Positions 23,301-31,950 of a DNA stretch of 64,000 nucleotides are shown here, in pieces; within the stretch, counting starts at the first letter, position 1, and every line of letters begins with the position of its first letter. Location: NCBI GenBank assembly GCA_949752735.1, contig OX457044.1, positions 19,021,685-19,085,684 on the forward strand, read 5' to 3'. The notes beneath the pieces are model-generated. The model had not been told where the DNA came from, ran no database searches, and saw only the letters and a list, made by a program, of their open reading frames with translations. A program made the translations under genes and the position numbers. The stretch comes from Lumbricus terrestris. Its lineage: Eukaryota > Annelida > Clitellata > Crassiclitellata > Lumbricidae.

Positions 23301-26300
23301 AGCATGACTGAACTTCCTGTTTTCCAGAGTGTTTGATAGTTATTTTTAAAAATCTTGAACTTAATTCCTAGATGGATTCAAAGTGCCTGGTAATAGAGCT
23401 TGATGATAAAGACCGTAACTTTTATTATACAACTTTTCCAAGATAGTAGATAGCTTTTCCAACATAATATGAATCTTTAGATTACAGGGAATAATGTGAT
23501 GTGCTCCCACAGTACTTTACCACTCAGACTTCCATGTCGCATACATATATTGTGCATGTTATGTAATTGCCAATTACTATATGGATATTCTGAATTTTGT
23601 TTTATGTTTTTTATTTCTTGGCAGAGCTTGTTCTGTATCGTTAATGAACTTGACGAAAACAAAATGGACAAATCTCAAATGATGGAAGAACTTAACCAGG
23701 TCAAGAAAACGTTTCCTATCCATTTTCCTTTTTGCATCTCTCTGTAGCTTTGTGTGCATTAAAAATATTTGTATCAGCAATAATAATTCAATGAATTCAG
23801 TTGAATTGGTTTGGATTGTATGAGAAAGGTTTAATTTTAATTAGCAAATGTTTGATTGAATTTTTTATGATAAATTATACGCTTGAATTTAGCCCAGTTT
23901 AATTCTATTGGTTTTGATCAAATGGATTTCAGTTGGATTGCGTTCCTGCGAATTTGATATTATATTTAATGTTCTGAGTAGAGACTCTTGATGAAGTGCT
24001 ATATAAATGTCTGAATTGAATGAATGAGTGAGTGAATGATTGAATGAATGAATGAATGAATGATTGAATGAATGATTGAATGATGTGTTTGGATTATATT
24101 TTTAATGAGTATTATTTCTTGGTTGCTATTCTTTTAGAAAGCCGATCGGTGTGAAGTTGATGATAAAGTGAACCAGATTTGCTTTGACATGGCCTGCGAA
24201 GGACTCCACACGGTTATCAATGACATTCTCCAGAAACTTCTCGACAGTGTAAGTTTGTAGATAGCAATCCAAACAATTAGAAAAGGGCAGACATAAAGTG
24301 GACTGTTTTGAAAAGTAATTGTATCAGATGCTCGTGTTCTGATGTTTACCTGTGTTTTTGTTTTTTGCTCTTGATATCTTGAATCTGAACCTCTCTCTTA
24401 GACTTCATTCATTCATTCATTCATTCAATTGTTTATTCATTCGTTTATTCATTCATTCAATCATTTATTCAATCATTCATTCATTCATTTATTCAATCGT
24501 TTATTCAATCGCTTATTCATTCATTCATTCATTCATTATGAGGATTTATATTGCTTCAACTTCATTGCTTCAACTAACTTTTGTCATTTCAGCTTCATTA
24601 AAATAATACTAATAATAATAATTCCTCTCTGCAACATTGCCACCGCTCCTTGAGCTGTGAATGAGATGTCATTTCCTTCTGGACATTACTACTACTACTA
24701 CTACTACTAATAATAATAATAACAATAATAACTCTTGACTAACTCCAGAACAATGCAGCTTTTCTTTTAGTTTCTTGTAAAAAATGTTGCGTTTAATAAA
24801 TGATTGCATAATAAAATATAAATAAAAATAATAAGGATATTAATAATTTAATAGTAATGGACACGGATCCATCCGGGTAGCTGTTCCAGATGCACAACTG
24901 TTGTAATTTCTAAGACCCTGGGAATGAGGTACATCAGGGCTTAACAATAATCATAATAATAATAATTGTTTATTAATTCAAACGGAAAGGTGGGCTCTAA
25001 GATTACATCATATAGTAGTAAGTGATGATCACAAATTTAGCAGGAGTCGAAAGAATTTGACTTTTTGGCAGCCTGCAAGTTTCCCGTCTGTCCTCATTTT
25101 ACAGTTGCATACCATGGGAGTTGAACGCTGATTCAACCTTGTGAGACTAGCAGGTATTGAACCCGCATCTTTCTTGCAAGTGCTGGCGTCTTACCATTCA
25201 ACCAGTTGCAGGGCTGTTTTTAAGGAATTTTTAGAACTGCACAACTCCTTCTTTCCTTTCCCATCATCCATGGTAAATTACTTCCAATCGGAGGACAATG
25301 GCCGATTTTGCCAGTTTTAACTGTACCGAAGTGCTTTTACGACTGCACATTTTGCGTACAACTGCACGTTAAAAAAGCATTGACCAGTTGGACATTTGTC
25401 TGTGTATTTCAGGGTGATGTCGTCCGCAACATAACGTGTGGTCTCGAGAGCAAGTTGGACCGTGATGAACTGGACGGCTTCAAGGAGCAGCTGGAGGCGA
25501 AGTTGCGCTGCCTGGCGAAGCGCCTTGTGACGCTGCAGCGCAAGTGCGAAGGATGCGACGATACGAACGATGCCGCTGGAACAAGACGCCCCCTGCTGTC
25601 GAAACAACACTGCCTGTCGTGTGACAGAGTCATCAAGATCACACCAAAGGAGTGAGAATTCATCAGATCCATTGTGATGTGTGGAAAATTATCTAGCCTA
25701 AAACTCGTAGTTAACAAGAACTTTTATTATTGCAGACAGTGGTGGCGCCAGGATTTCAGTTTTCTGGGGGCTGAATTCTCGCAGAGGAAATTTTCCATTT
25801 TCATCCGCCAAATTTTCTGACGACCTTTTTTAAAATCATCTGGCCGAAATCTCATGTATGTGTTTCATTTTTAGGACCGGATGGCCTTTTTTTAGGTGGA
25901 CTTAGCCTCCGGGTTGCTTTTTATAGGGGAGGCTTAGCCTCTCCCTAGCGCCGCCACTGATTGCAGATATTAATAATGATTATAATAAGTATAATTAATA
26001 GTGATTTATGTGGCAACGTAATACGGCCATAACCGCTGTATGGGCACCTCACATGAATTTTACAGCGCTTTCCAACTGCAGCACTGTAACATTTTTGTAT
26101 CATGTAAATTTGATGTTAACACATTGAGGTTTTATACAGGGAGCTGTATAGTCTCCGTGTAAGACTTAATTTCTTTTAAATCAGCTGTTGTGCAAGAACT
26201 GTTCATTAACTTTTCTTCATTATGAAAATGTCAAATCCAGTTTGGAAAATATTTTGCCATTTATGGGGAAAGTTCTGAACAAGGCCACATGTGGGTTGTT

Positions 26301-27914
26301 TAAGACTAACCTATCTTGTATCTTGGCACACCCATCCTTCTAACAATTTCACTGCAGCATCTTAGATAATCAAACGATTTGATGCACTCACGTGAATTCC
26401 TGCGTACACAGCCATTTTCACCAGAAAATCTGCATTACTGGTGGAAATTCAACTGAAGGAAGCTGAAAATAAGCTTCAACGACTTCATTTTAAAGAAAAA
26501 GTGTAGTCATGATAAGCCTTGGAGGAACTTAGAAATACACGAGATTATATCGGTGATATTCGAACATTTGAAAGTTCTGAATAGTCAATCTTCGAGAGGC
26601 GCTATATAAATTTATAGATACAACACAATGCAATTTGAGACAATCGGTGGAATTGCTCCACCATCCTGGATTACTGATCACTACCAGTCTCTCTGTTCCA
26701 ATGCTGCCTTACCCAACCCATTTGTAGTCGCTATGCACTGTATGCAGTCATTATTTAGTCACCTTATTCGGCCAAATATTTTGCTAGAGTTTTATATTCA
26801 GTCAAATATTTTGCCTAGATTTTTTATATTCAGTTGAATAGGCGGAAGCTGCTATTTGTTACACAGCTGTAATAATCTAGCAACATTTTAATCTGTGGAA
26901 TGGCTTTGTGCATTGCTTACCACATTTATCCTACGGTAACTCGACCCGGACCACCCTGGACTACTCTTACGGACAACCCTTTTGACTCAACGCAGCGCTC
27001 GTGAATAAGCCGGTGCCCCACGCTTGGCTTTCGAGTGGCGCTTTAGAAATTAGGAGATTACGATTACGATTTTCTTCTTCTTCGCGTTCTCTGCCCTCAG
27101 GTAGGTTCGTATGTCCACCGACGCCATTTTTCTCTGTTTTTTGCTACTCTTTTCAGTCCACTATATCCATCCTCTGTCAACATCCAGTCCATTAGCATTC
27201 TTCCTGGTCTACCTCGCATCCTTTTCCCTCCATTCTTCCCTCAATGATGTCTCTTAGTAGGGTGTCGCTCCTTAAGATGTGTCCTATCCATTTCTTCTGC
27301 CACTCACATAATATAGTGCCCATGAGTGACACATTTAGATTATTGTCAAGCAATACAGACAGCAGCTATGTACACAAATAGGATTTCCTGTGTAGAGATG
27401 GTTAAGCTGCACGTGCGTCTCTTTGTCTTGTAGGGCGGTTCCATCAATTCCTGCTGCTCCAGGTCTTCCAATGGGAAAGATCATGAAGAACTACACAAAA
27501 TATGAACTGGATCAGTTAAAAACTCTTGCCCTCTGGTGAGCATAAATTCTGGTGGATTTTTGCCCATTTTGAGCATTAATGATTATAATTAAGTAAACTG
27601 TGATTGCTGTATAGCTCTAATCCCATAACTGCACAATTTTCATAGCAAGATTTCATTATTAGAAGTTTCGAATGCTTTTGCAAATTGAAAATGGTACCAA
27701 TAACCCCTCGTTCTCGAACTTTTATAATGCAGCAACGCTCTTTCTCAGTGGCTGGCCCTAGAACCTGGAATGGGCTCCCTGTTGCTCTTAGCCTGGTGCC
27801 TAGAGGTCACACCACTATGCTTCTTTCCCACTTAAAAACTGCCTTATTTAGCCGTTGTTGGACTGGGAGCGCTTCTGAGTAGTTTACCTTGAAGGTGCGC
27901 TATATAAAAGGTCA

Positions 27915-27968
<54 letters not shown>

Positions 27969-30900
27969 TATGTGTTGCTATCGAATGGCATATTTATGGT
28001 ACCAAAATTTACACCTATCAGTGCTAAGTTGGTATACTGACCTTTTGTGAATCTTTGGATAAGATTTACAAGAAAGTTAAATCACAAGAACTAGTTTATT
28101 CAGCAAAAAATCAGTAGGCAGATAAGGTGAAGTGAAGTTTCAGGTGAAACTCTAATGACTGAGATTCTGCATATTTTGCAAATAAAGTGTCTTACTTTGT
28201 TCGCATTATTATGTATGCATCTAGCAGTTTCACCTGAATTTTAGCACTTTTTACATTGTCGAGTGTTGTATTGCTCTTTTTTCGTTGGATCAAAGCCAGG
28301 GTACTGCCAAGCCAATTGACAGCGACCCATTCTCCGTGTTCCGAAACTGCGGAGGCAGAAGTCGAAGCCCGCCGAGACAATGCCCGACTCCTAGCATGTT
28401 AGTACCATGTCATTGTCATCAGAAAAGTAAGGTAAGACTAAGGAGTGATGGGGCAGTTGTGTGAAATTTATTGAGATGAGGTGCGGCAATTTACATGTAG
28501 GGTAAACGATGTGACAAAGTATGGCAAGATGGATAAGGAAGTCAGATTAAGGTATTGCAGTAAGGAGTAGAAGGAATTATACAAGTATTTAATTAATGAT
28601 TTAAGCACATTCGTGAGGTTAAGACACTATACAAATGTTCATACATACACACATACATAGCACGCATGCATGCATACATACATACATACATTCAATCATT
28701 CATACATACACACATACATACATGAAATGAATTATGGTAAGGCAGAGTGAAGGAAATAAAGATGTTCAAATTATTATCTGTTGTTGGCAATTTTTAACGT
28801 TAGTCAAGCTGATGCATGTCAATGGGTCTGTGCTGCTGTATATAAAACGTATGAAAACATGAAATAATTGCATTACATCAGATTTTCTGTTCTTTCAGTG
28901 ACTGCGAAGAAACTGCTGATAACCTTCTGGCATGCAGGTATGTTGCCTACATAATCATTCATTCATTCATCCATTCATTCATCCATTCATTCATCCATTC
29001 ATCTATTCATTCATTCATTCACATGTGCCATAGACATCACTTTCATTGGCCTAGCGCTTTTCCTCTTTTGGATGTGGGTGACCAACTGCATAATATGTTC
29101 CATGATCAATGAGCTTCCACGTTCATTTGGCCCACATTGTCTCAGTTAGTGATCAGCTAAATCCCAATGTTGGCCCAATGAACATGGTTGTCACGGAAGG
29201 TGCCATGAAACCAGTTGATGCTCATGTAAGAAGTCATTTGATGGGCATTGGTCAGATTAGTGAACAGTATTAATGGCAGAACTTTGAAATTCCAATTTAC
29301 TAACTTGTATGTCTAGGAGTTTATGTTAAAGTCACCTATAATTAATGGCTGTTCAAGTTGTTTGTCAACTTACGTGTTCACATACATAGCCGAGAATTTT
29401 GTGTTATTTATTTATTTATTCTGCTTCAAAATACCTGCTTTTTGTGTGTGTCATTTAGTGATTTCATGGTAAAATAATTAAAAATTGAACAATATTTATT
29501 GGTTGCACTTGCCCAATCCATATTTATTGGTTGCACTTGCCCAATCCAGTTGGTGTTTTTTTTAATTTGTTACACTTAGTTTTGAAGTAGGATTCTTATG
29601 TTATTTGCTTCCTGGTATAACTGTTTAGTGATTACATATTCACTAACTGACATTCTCTTCTTGCAGAGAACGAGAAGGGACTGGCGCACAAGAGGCTCAA
29701 GAACAGGTTTGTGTACTGATATCTGTTATTATATGAAACTATAGCTGAGTATCAGAGCTCTTATTATTCAAAGTTTTTTGTCCCAAGGTATCTACAATCT
29801 CTAAGGAATTACTTGTTTCCCCCACGAGGTGCATTTGATCTCTTGGGATTCCAAAAATTAGAATTATTATTGCTATTATTATTATTACTATTATAATTAT
29901 TATTATAGTATATACTGTATTCTCTCTGTGAAATGCTGAAAATGAAGCTAAACGCAAGTAAAGTAATTTATGACAGACGAGTTTGGTAGTCAAAGGCTGA
30001 GGTATTCAGGTTGTGAGCTGTCTGGTAACCTGTGCCTTTATGCAATGTGCTGGATAAACATTGAACTCCAAGGGTCAACTTTTCTCTATCAACATCAGAT
30101 AATATTACCATGCACTGTGTTACATTGATTTTAAATTTTGTTATTGCTCATATGATTGTGAACAAGATAACTTTAAAGTTTAAGCAGTTGAAAACAACAA
30201 AATATGCGATAAGAGAAACTGATCATTGATAAAGACAGTGCATGGTGACAATGGGTTCACCTGAAGGTGGGGGGCTCAACTCCTGCTAGGTAGGGTCCCT
30301 AGGATTAAATTATTTGTACCGTAAATTGCATTTAATTAACTGTTCTTGATGAATGAATTTTTCAGTTGCTGTACATAGATTAGGAAAGCTATCCGTGTAA
30401 TATCTTCTCTATTCTGCCCCCGGTTGGTTTTGTCATTTTGTTCTTAACTGAAGACCAATGTTTTACATTTTATCAATTCTCTCAACAGATCTCCTGCATA
30501 TTGATCCGATTATGACTTGGTTTACGTGATGTCTTTGTGCAATAGACACCAACGCTATAGAAGTTACTAATAACAACTCTCATTGCTTTATTAGTATCAT
30601 TATTAATTCTATTTGATTCTATTAATTTTTTTAATAATAGTCCTTATTTTAGGCTGTTAAGCTCTGACGGTGATGATGTTGAAATACTTTCAGGGAGTTC
30701 CAATTTCAAAGATGAAAGTCACCGGTGGCTACACGCCGTGCCCTCCAAACACTTACGTGCGCCCTCAGTCGGCAATGGTCACCCGACCCACGGAAACTGC
30801 TAGGGCGAATCGCCCCGCCTCTGCATGTCACCCGTCTACCTCGGCACAGAACTGCAGGGCCCGCACGGCTCCATACTCTACCGCATCCCCATCTTCGAAA

Positions 30901-31242
30901 ACCGACCTCAATGCATTCGTGCTCGACGCCAAGGACATGCTTGAGCGCTCCCTGGCGCGGAACAATGCTGAACTGTGCCAGGGCAAAGGTCGAGGGGCCG
31001 GAAACAAACCGAACTCGGCTGTACAGCAGAAGTCTGGTCTACCGTGTCGACCCCGTTACGCCAGCGGAAGACCCTCTGTCCAGGCGGGAGCATTTCAGAG
31101 GGGAGGAAGGGACCAGCCACCGAAGAATGGATGTGCAAGGCCTTGTGCGTCGTATGGCCGTAAGCCTGCCGCCTCAAATGCGGGTGCTGTTGCCAGATTT
31201 GATGGTACGGAAGAGGAGGAGGAAGAGGATGAATGTCCGTAG
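7905..31242 (+). CDS. QRICH2: QRICH2/C16orf96-like DUF4795 protein (19-exon gene model)
   Basis: Nineteen exons join with GT..AG borders and consistent phase to give 918 codons ending in TAG at 31240. The N-terminus ([16 protein letters not shown]) resembles the start of vertebrate QRICH2/C16orf96. The middle (about residues 500-642) holds the DUF4795 signatures: an alpha-helical [11 protein letters not shown] segment, [13 protein letters not shown], a [18 protein letters not shown] stretch, and HCLSCDRV. In vertebrates QRICH2 acts in sperm flagellum assembly; a ciliary or flagellar role here is inferred from family. Residues 70-129 carry six 7-residue repeats, and residues 429-500 form a Gly/Asn/Cys-rich linker. 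The C-terminus (737-918) is basic, Pro/Ser/Arg-rich and ends in an acidic run. The vertebrate Gln-rich region is not evident. C16orf96-like is an equally valid name. The joins of exons 16-18 (39-102 nt) are the least certain. Confidence 0.85.
8442..8510. repeat. (TG)n microsatellite
   Basis: Imperfect TG repeat with a G8 run, in intron 1 of the DUF4795 gene. Confidence 0.8.
8576..8673 (+). repeat. Tandem duplication of the exon 2 acceptor region
   Basis: Two copies (8576-8625, 8626-8673) of a 48-50 bp unit starting ACTGGACCTCTGAATG and ending GTTACTTTAGT. The real acceptor for exon 2 lies just past the second copy. Confidence 0.85.
8677..8772 (+). CDS. QRICH2: Exon 2 of DUF4795 gene
   Basis: Acceptor TTAG at 8673-8676 and donor GTAAGT at 8773. 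Entry and exit are both phase 2. It encodes residues 38-70 ([20 protein letters not shown]...), a charged helical segment. The 50 bp upstream, which carries the acceptor region, is tandemly duplicated. Confidence 0.8.
8945..9091. mobile_element. hAT-like MITE, family CAGTGCTTAAAGTG, in intron 2
   Basis: Left end CAGTGCTTAAAAGTGT, right end CACACTTTAGGCCATG. TSD TATATAAA / TATATGAA (7 of 8). The inner arms repeat GTGCCTGGACG and GTCCATGACCGTCC. Same family as 14123-17116 and 20977-21154. Confidence 0.75.
9283..9459 (+). CDS. QRICH2: Exon 3 of DUF4795 gene with 21-bp coding repeats
   Basis: Acceptor TTTCAG ends at 9282 and donor GTATGA starts at 9460. Entry and exit are both phase 2. Residues 70-129 contain six tandem 7-residue units of the form [LAV]EKSK[SF][DN] (9293-9418). 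Each unit is 21 bp, so unit gain or loss keeps the frame and the heptad register of a coiled coil. Confidence 0.85.
10124..10337 (+). CDS. QRICH2: Exon 4 of DUF4795 gene
   Basis: Acceptor GTCAG ends at 10123 and donor GTCAGC starts at 10338. Phase 2 in, phase 0 out. It encodes residues 129-200, including [15 protein letters not shown] and [19 protein letters not shown]. The MWQ-M-L pattern is conserved in the QRICH2/C16orf96 family as I recall it. A second possible donor (GTATCA at 10326) would shorten the exon and break phase. Confidence 0.85.
11076..11171 (+). CDS. QRICH2: Exon 5 of DUF4795 gene
   Basis: A strong pyrimidine tract precedes TTGCAG at 11075, and the donor is GTAAAC at 11172. 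Phase 0 at both ends, 32 codons ([20 protein letters not shown]...). It continues the coiled coil. Confidence 0.85.
12238..12291 (+). CDS. QRICH2: Exon 6 of DUF4795 gene
   Basis: Pyrimidine tract and TTCCAG at 12237, donor GTAGGA at 12292. Phase 0, 18 codons ([18 protein letters not shown]), a clean heptad pattern. The following 6.2-kb intron holds the nested transposon block. Confidence 0.85.
14188..14383. repeat. (TCTG)n followed by (TA)n microsatellites
   Basis: (TCTG)n at about 14188-14262 and (TA)n at 14335-14383, inside the 3-kb hAT-like element. Confidence 0.9.
16016..16640. mobile_element. Tc1/mariner-like MITE nested in the hAT element
   Basis: TIRs CACGGTGAACGGGAAAAA / TTTTTTCGTTCACCGTG (about 28 bp) flanked by TA dinucleotides (16014-16015, 16641-16642), as for Tc1/mariner. 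625 bp, no transposase. Confidence 0.75.
18530..18652 (+). CDS. QRICH2: Exon 7 of DUF4795 gene
   Basis: Acceptor CTTGTCAG ends at 18529 and donor GTACGT starts at 18653. Phase 0, 41 codons ([20 protein letters not shown]... then [19 protein letters not shown]). The open frame runs past the donor into an antisense SINE, which is not coding. Confidence 0.85.
18698..18896 (-). mobile_element. Full-length tRNA-derived SINE, antisense in intron 7
   Basis: Reading on minus: A box TGGTGTAGTGG, B box GGTTCGAATCC (18845-18835), the body GACCTTGGGCAAGTCCTTCA, and the tail GAGCGCCTCTGAGTAGAG then CTTGAAGGGGTGCTATA. The SINE begins about 45 bp after exon 7. Confidence 0.85.
18938..19145 (+). mobile_element. 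Second tRNA-derived SINE family
   Basis: A-box-like TGGTGGTTAGCATG and B-box-like GGGATTCAAATCC spaced about 35 bp apart, followed by an unrelated body and the end AGAAAATGAAATAAC. The body differs from the SINE next to it, so it is a separate family. Confidence 0.65.
19161..19343. mobile_element. hAT-like MITE, family CAGGGTTT/AACCACTG, copy 1
   Basis: Left end CAGGGTTTCGTGGG, right end CACCCAAACCACTTTAACCACTG, with internal repeats of GTTCCCACTGCTC. Flanks CCCATGGT / CCCAATGT match at 6 of 8. Same family as 59188-59372. Confidence 0.7.
19419..19910 (+). mobile_element. L2/CR1-like LINE ORF2 C-terminus and 3' tail
   Basis: A 150-codon open frame reads [40 protein letters not shown] and [20 protein letters not shown], the conserved end of L2/CR1-type LINEs. 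It ends with the tail GGGAGCGCATCTGATTAGG, then GGCGCTTTATAAATCC, which the local SINEs share. 5' truncated. Confidence 0.85.
20184..20348 (+). CDS. QRICH2: Exon 8 of DUF4795 gene
   Basis: Acceptor CCTTAG ends at 20183 and donor GTATGT starts at 20349. Phase 0, 55 codons. A Gln-containing and basic [10 protein letters not shown] linker leads into [20 protein letters not shown], a further coiled coil. Confidence 0.85.
20888..21295. repeat. CCCATACCCCTATCCT minisatellite split by a MITE
   Basis: 16-bp units occupy 20888-20976 and 21155-21295. The MITE at 20977-21154 duplicated CCCATACT from inside a unit. Confidence 0.85.
20977..21154. mobile_element. hAT-like MITE, family CAGTGCTTAAAGTG, TSD CCCATACT
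   Basis: Left end CAGTGCCTAAAGTGTG, right end CACACTTTAAGCCCTG, perfect TSD CCCATACT (20969-20976, 21155-21162). 178 bp. It lies in intron 8 of the DUF4795 gene. Confidence 0.9.
21416..21500 (+). CDS. QRICH2: Exon 9 of DUF4795 gene
   Basis: Acceptor TGTCTAG ends at 21415 and donor GTATGA starts at 21501. Phase 0 in, phase 1 out. It encodes [20 protein letters not shown], helical. Confidence 0.85.
21733..21893 (+). CDS. QRICH2: Exon 10 of DUF4795 gene
   Basis: Acceptor GTTACCAG ends at 21732 and donor GTATTT starts at 21894. Phase 1 in, phase 0 out. It encodes residues 375-428 ([20 protein letters not shown]...), with five cysteines in 54 residues, unusual for a coiled coil. Confidence 0.85.
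22208..22407 (+). mobile_element. MITE family with CAGGCTGTTTTTAAGG end, TSD CTCTGACG
   Basis: Bounded by the perfect TSD CTCTGACG (22200-22207, 22408-22415). One end is CAGGTTTTTTTTTAACGTGC, the other CCTTAAAAACAGCCTTG. Contains AATTTACCATGGAGGATG, shared with the inverted copy at 25209. Confidence 0.85.
22952..23167 (+). CDS. QRICH2: Exon 11 of DUF4795 gene: Gly/Cys/Asn-rich linker
   Basis: Acceptor TTTTACAG ends at 22951 and donor GTAGAT starts at 23168. Phase 0, 72 codons. After [14 protein letters not shown] comes a low-complexity Gly, Ser, Asn, Pro and Cys linker (residues about 440-495). Its place just before the DUF4795 core suggests a flexible hinge. Confidence 0.85.
23625..23699 (+). 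CDS. QRICH2: Exon 12 of DUF4795 gene
   Basis: Acceptor CTTGGCAG ends at 23624 and donor GTCAAG starts at 23700. Phase 0, 25 codons ([20 protein letters not shown]...), an N-terminal part of the DUF4795 helical region. Confidence 0.85.
24010..24085. repeat. (GAAT)n array behind a retroposon tail
   Basis: AAGTGCTATATAAATGTCTG, a LINE/SINE 3' tail, runs directly into (GAAT/GAGT)n. Confidence 0.75.
24138..24248 (+). CDS. QRICH2: Exon 13 of DUF4795 gene
   Basis: Acceptor CTTTTAG ends at 24137 and donor GTAAGT starts at 24249. Phase 0, 37 codons ([20 protein letters not shown]...). The KAD-x(3)-V-x(2)-KV-x(4)-FD spacing fits the DUF4795 core. Confidence 0.9.
24407..24538. repeat. (ATTC)n microsatellite
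   Basis: Imperfect ATTC/ATTT array in intron 13 of the DUF4795 gene, followed by GAGGATTTATATTGC, a remnant of the retroposon tail in inverse orientation. Confidence 0.8.
24950..25208 (-). mobile_element. Third tRNA-derived SINE, minus strand
   Basis: Reading on minus: TGGTTGAATGGTAAGACGCC (A-box region) and GGTTCAATACC (B box, 25163-25153) at normal spacing, ending in an A/T-rich (AAT)n tail near 24955. A MITE interrupts its head at 25209. Confidence 0.6.
25209..25382 (-). mobile_element. MITE 30 bp upstream of DUF4795 core exon, TSD ACCAGTTG
   Basis: Inverted copy of the 22208 element. Ends CAGGGCTGTTTTTAAGG and AACGTTAAAAAAGCATTG-like, perfect TSD ACCAGTTG (25201-25208, 25383-25390). Only 22 bp, holding the pyrimidine tract, separate the TSD from exon 14. 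Confidence 0.9.
25413..25651 (+). CDS. QRICH2: Exon 14 of DUF4795 gene: HCLSCDR core
   Basis: Acceptor GTATTTCAG ends at 25412 and donor GTGAGA starts at 25652. Phase 0 in, phase 2 out. It encodes residues 563-642 with [20 protein letters not shown], then [20 protein letters not shown], the most diagnostic block of DUF4795. A MITE sits 30 bp upstream of the exon (25209-25382), leaving the polypyrimidine tract intact. Confidence 0.93.
25737..25959. mobile_element. hAT-like MITE, TSD ATTGCAGA, in intron 14
   Basis: TIRs CAGTGGTGGCGCCAGG / CCTAGCGCCGCCACTG and the perfect TSD ATTGCAGA (25729-25736, 25960-25967). Carries GATGACTAAAAAAGGTCGTC-like interior shared with the elements at 52 kb and 60 kb. 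Confidence 0.9.
26930..27060. repeat. Dispersed repeat, copy 2
   Basis: Second copy of the 4765-4895 repeat (AACTCGACCCGGACCACC, GACTCAACGCAGCGCTCG, GCTTGGCTTTCGAGTGGC). Confidence 0.65.
27120..27310 (-). mobile_element. C-terminal fragment of a non-LTR reverse transcriptase (RTE-like)
   Basis: On minus, frames read [20 protein letters not shown] and, after a frameshift, [18 protein letters not shown]. The GHILR--LL--IIEG-MEGKR-RGR pattern is typical of the end of RTE-type and related LINE ORFs. Degenerate and short. Confidence 0.6.
27434..27535 (+). CDS. QRICH2: Exon 15 of DUF4795 gene
   Basis: Acceptor CTTGTAG ends at 27433 and donor GTGAGC starts at 27536. Phase 2 in and out. It encodes [20 protein letters not shown] and [14 protein letters not shown]. 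The PAAPGLP segment following HCLSCDR matches the family order. Confidence 0.85.
27690..27966 (+). mobile_element. L2/CR1-like LINE 3' end with (TAA)n tail
   Basis: Frame [20 protein letters not shown], then [14 protein letters not shown] and GSASE stop, followed by the tail GGTGCGCTATATAAAAGG and (TAA)n to 27966. 5' truncated, in intron 15. Confidence 0.8.
28296..28397 (+). CDS. QRICH2: Exon 16 of DUF4795 gene (possibly alternative)
   Basis: Acceptor ATCAAAG ends at 28295, with a pyrimidine run about 20 bp upstream, and the donor is GTTAGT at 28398. Phase 2 in and out, 102 nt, so skipping it keeps frame. It encodes [20 protein letters not shown]; a Cys-Gly-Gly motif after the DUF4795 core is what the family leads me to expect. 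Both splice sites are weak. Confidence 0.6.
28625..29022. repeat. (CATA)n and (CATTCATC)n arrays
   Basis: ACACTATACAAATG (retroposon tail) leads into (CATA)n at 28640-28730. A (CATTCATC)n array at 28956-29022 follows exon 17. Confidence 0.75.
28899..28937 (+). CDS. QRICH2: Exon 17 of DUF4795 gene (microexon-sized)
   Basis: Acceptor TTCTTTCAG ends at 28898 and donor GTATGT starts at 28938. Only 39 nt, phase 2 in and out, encoding [13 protein letters not shown]. Confidence 0.6.
29667..29706 (+). CDS. QRICH2: Exon 18 of DUF4795 gene (microexon-sized)
   Basis: Acceptor CTTCTTGCAG ends at 29666 and donor GTTTGT starts at 29707. 40 nt, phase 2 in, phase 0 out, encoding [13 protein letters not shown]. 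Phase fits both neighbours. Confidence 0.6.
30694..31242 (+). CDS. QRICH2: Exon 19 (terminal) of DUF4795 gene
   Basis: Acceptor ACTTTCAG ends at 30693. Phase 0; 182 residues then TAG at 31240-31242. It opens [20 protein letters not shown] and is rich in Arg, Pro, Ser and Ala, with one predicted helix ([17 protein letters not shown]) and an EEEEEEDE tail. GC content is clearly higher than in the flanking introns, as expected of coding sequence. Confidence 0.85.
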   Translation, partial: GVPISKMKVTGGYTPCPPNTYVRPQSAMVTRPTETARANRPASACHPSTSAQNCRARTAPYSTASPSSKTDLNAFVLDAKDMLERSLARNNAELCQGKGRGAGNKPNSAVQQKSGLPCRPRYASGRPSVQAGAFQRGGRDQPPKNGCARPCASYGRKPAASNAGAVARFDGTEEEEEEDECP

Positions 31243-31944
31243 GATGACTGGACTGGATGCGGGATTGTGTAGGAAAACTCTGAAGTATCTGGTGGTAGTG
31301 GTATTTGGTGGTGTTTTGTTGAAATTGTAAAGTATATTAATCAAATTCGCTTCATGTTGAGTTTTATACCGCAAAATTCGAGTTGTAAGTTCAAAAAAAA
31401 ATTCTCTTTGTGAACTTGCATTTATATAAATATATATTTTCCAGTGCTATGTTTTAATGAAATTGTACATATAAGTGATTGTTTATTATGTCAATGGGTT
31501 AAATTTGTTTTTCTCGGAATTTGTTCTCAGGAATTTTACAATGTTTTGAATGATTTTCAGAACTTTCCTTTCAATCCTGAGGTAGTTGTATGTCTTACTT
31601 TGGAGAGAAGTTTTAATATGTAGGAAATTTTGTAATTCATTGCAAATGAGGTCATGATTTTGGAGATGTACCTTTATGAAGATTCCTAGTTTTGCTCCTA
31701 TAGGAAATGAGATTTTTGAGATTCACTTTAGATGTTAAATCAGGTTTAATCAAAATTGTTTTGATTTCAGTTACTGTTTCGCTTCCAAGATATTGGCAGA
31801 ATTTCTACTTATTTTCTGGTTTTTCAATGGTTAAAAATTGTTGTTTTTTTGCCTGCAATTGATTTTGTGATTCCTCTTTGACTTTAATGGTTCATTTTAT
31901 GGATGTTTGTCCATGTAGCTGTACGTTTATTTAGCATTTTTTTA

Positions 31945-31950
31945 AATAAA
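31945..31950 (+). terminator. Candidate polyadenylation signal of DUF4795 gene
   Basis: AATAAA about 700 bp after the stop codon, downstream of AT-rich sequence without ORF support. It is the first clear hexamer I see in the 3' UTR. Confidence 0.5.

Noticed and set aside
26625..26845. LINE fragment reading [15 protein letters not shown]
   Set aside because: Follows a retroposon tail but the match to LINE ORF2 is too weak to call.
30725..31330. 201-codon ORF overlapping the last exon of the DUF4795 gene
   Set aside because: It is a +1 frame shadow of the GC-rich terminal exon; the phase-consistent frame ends at 31242.
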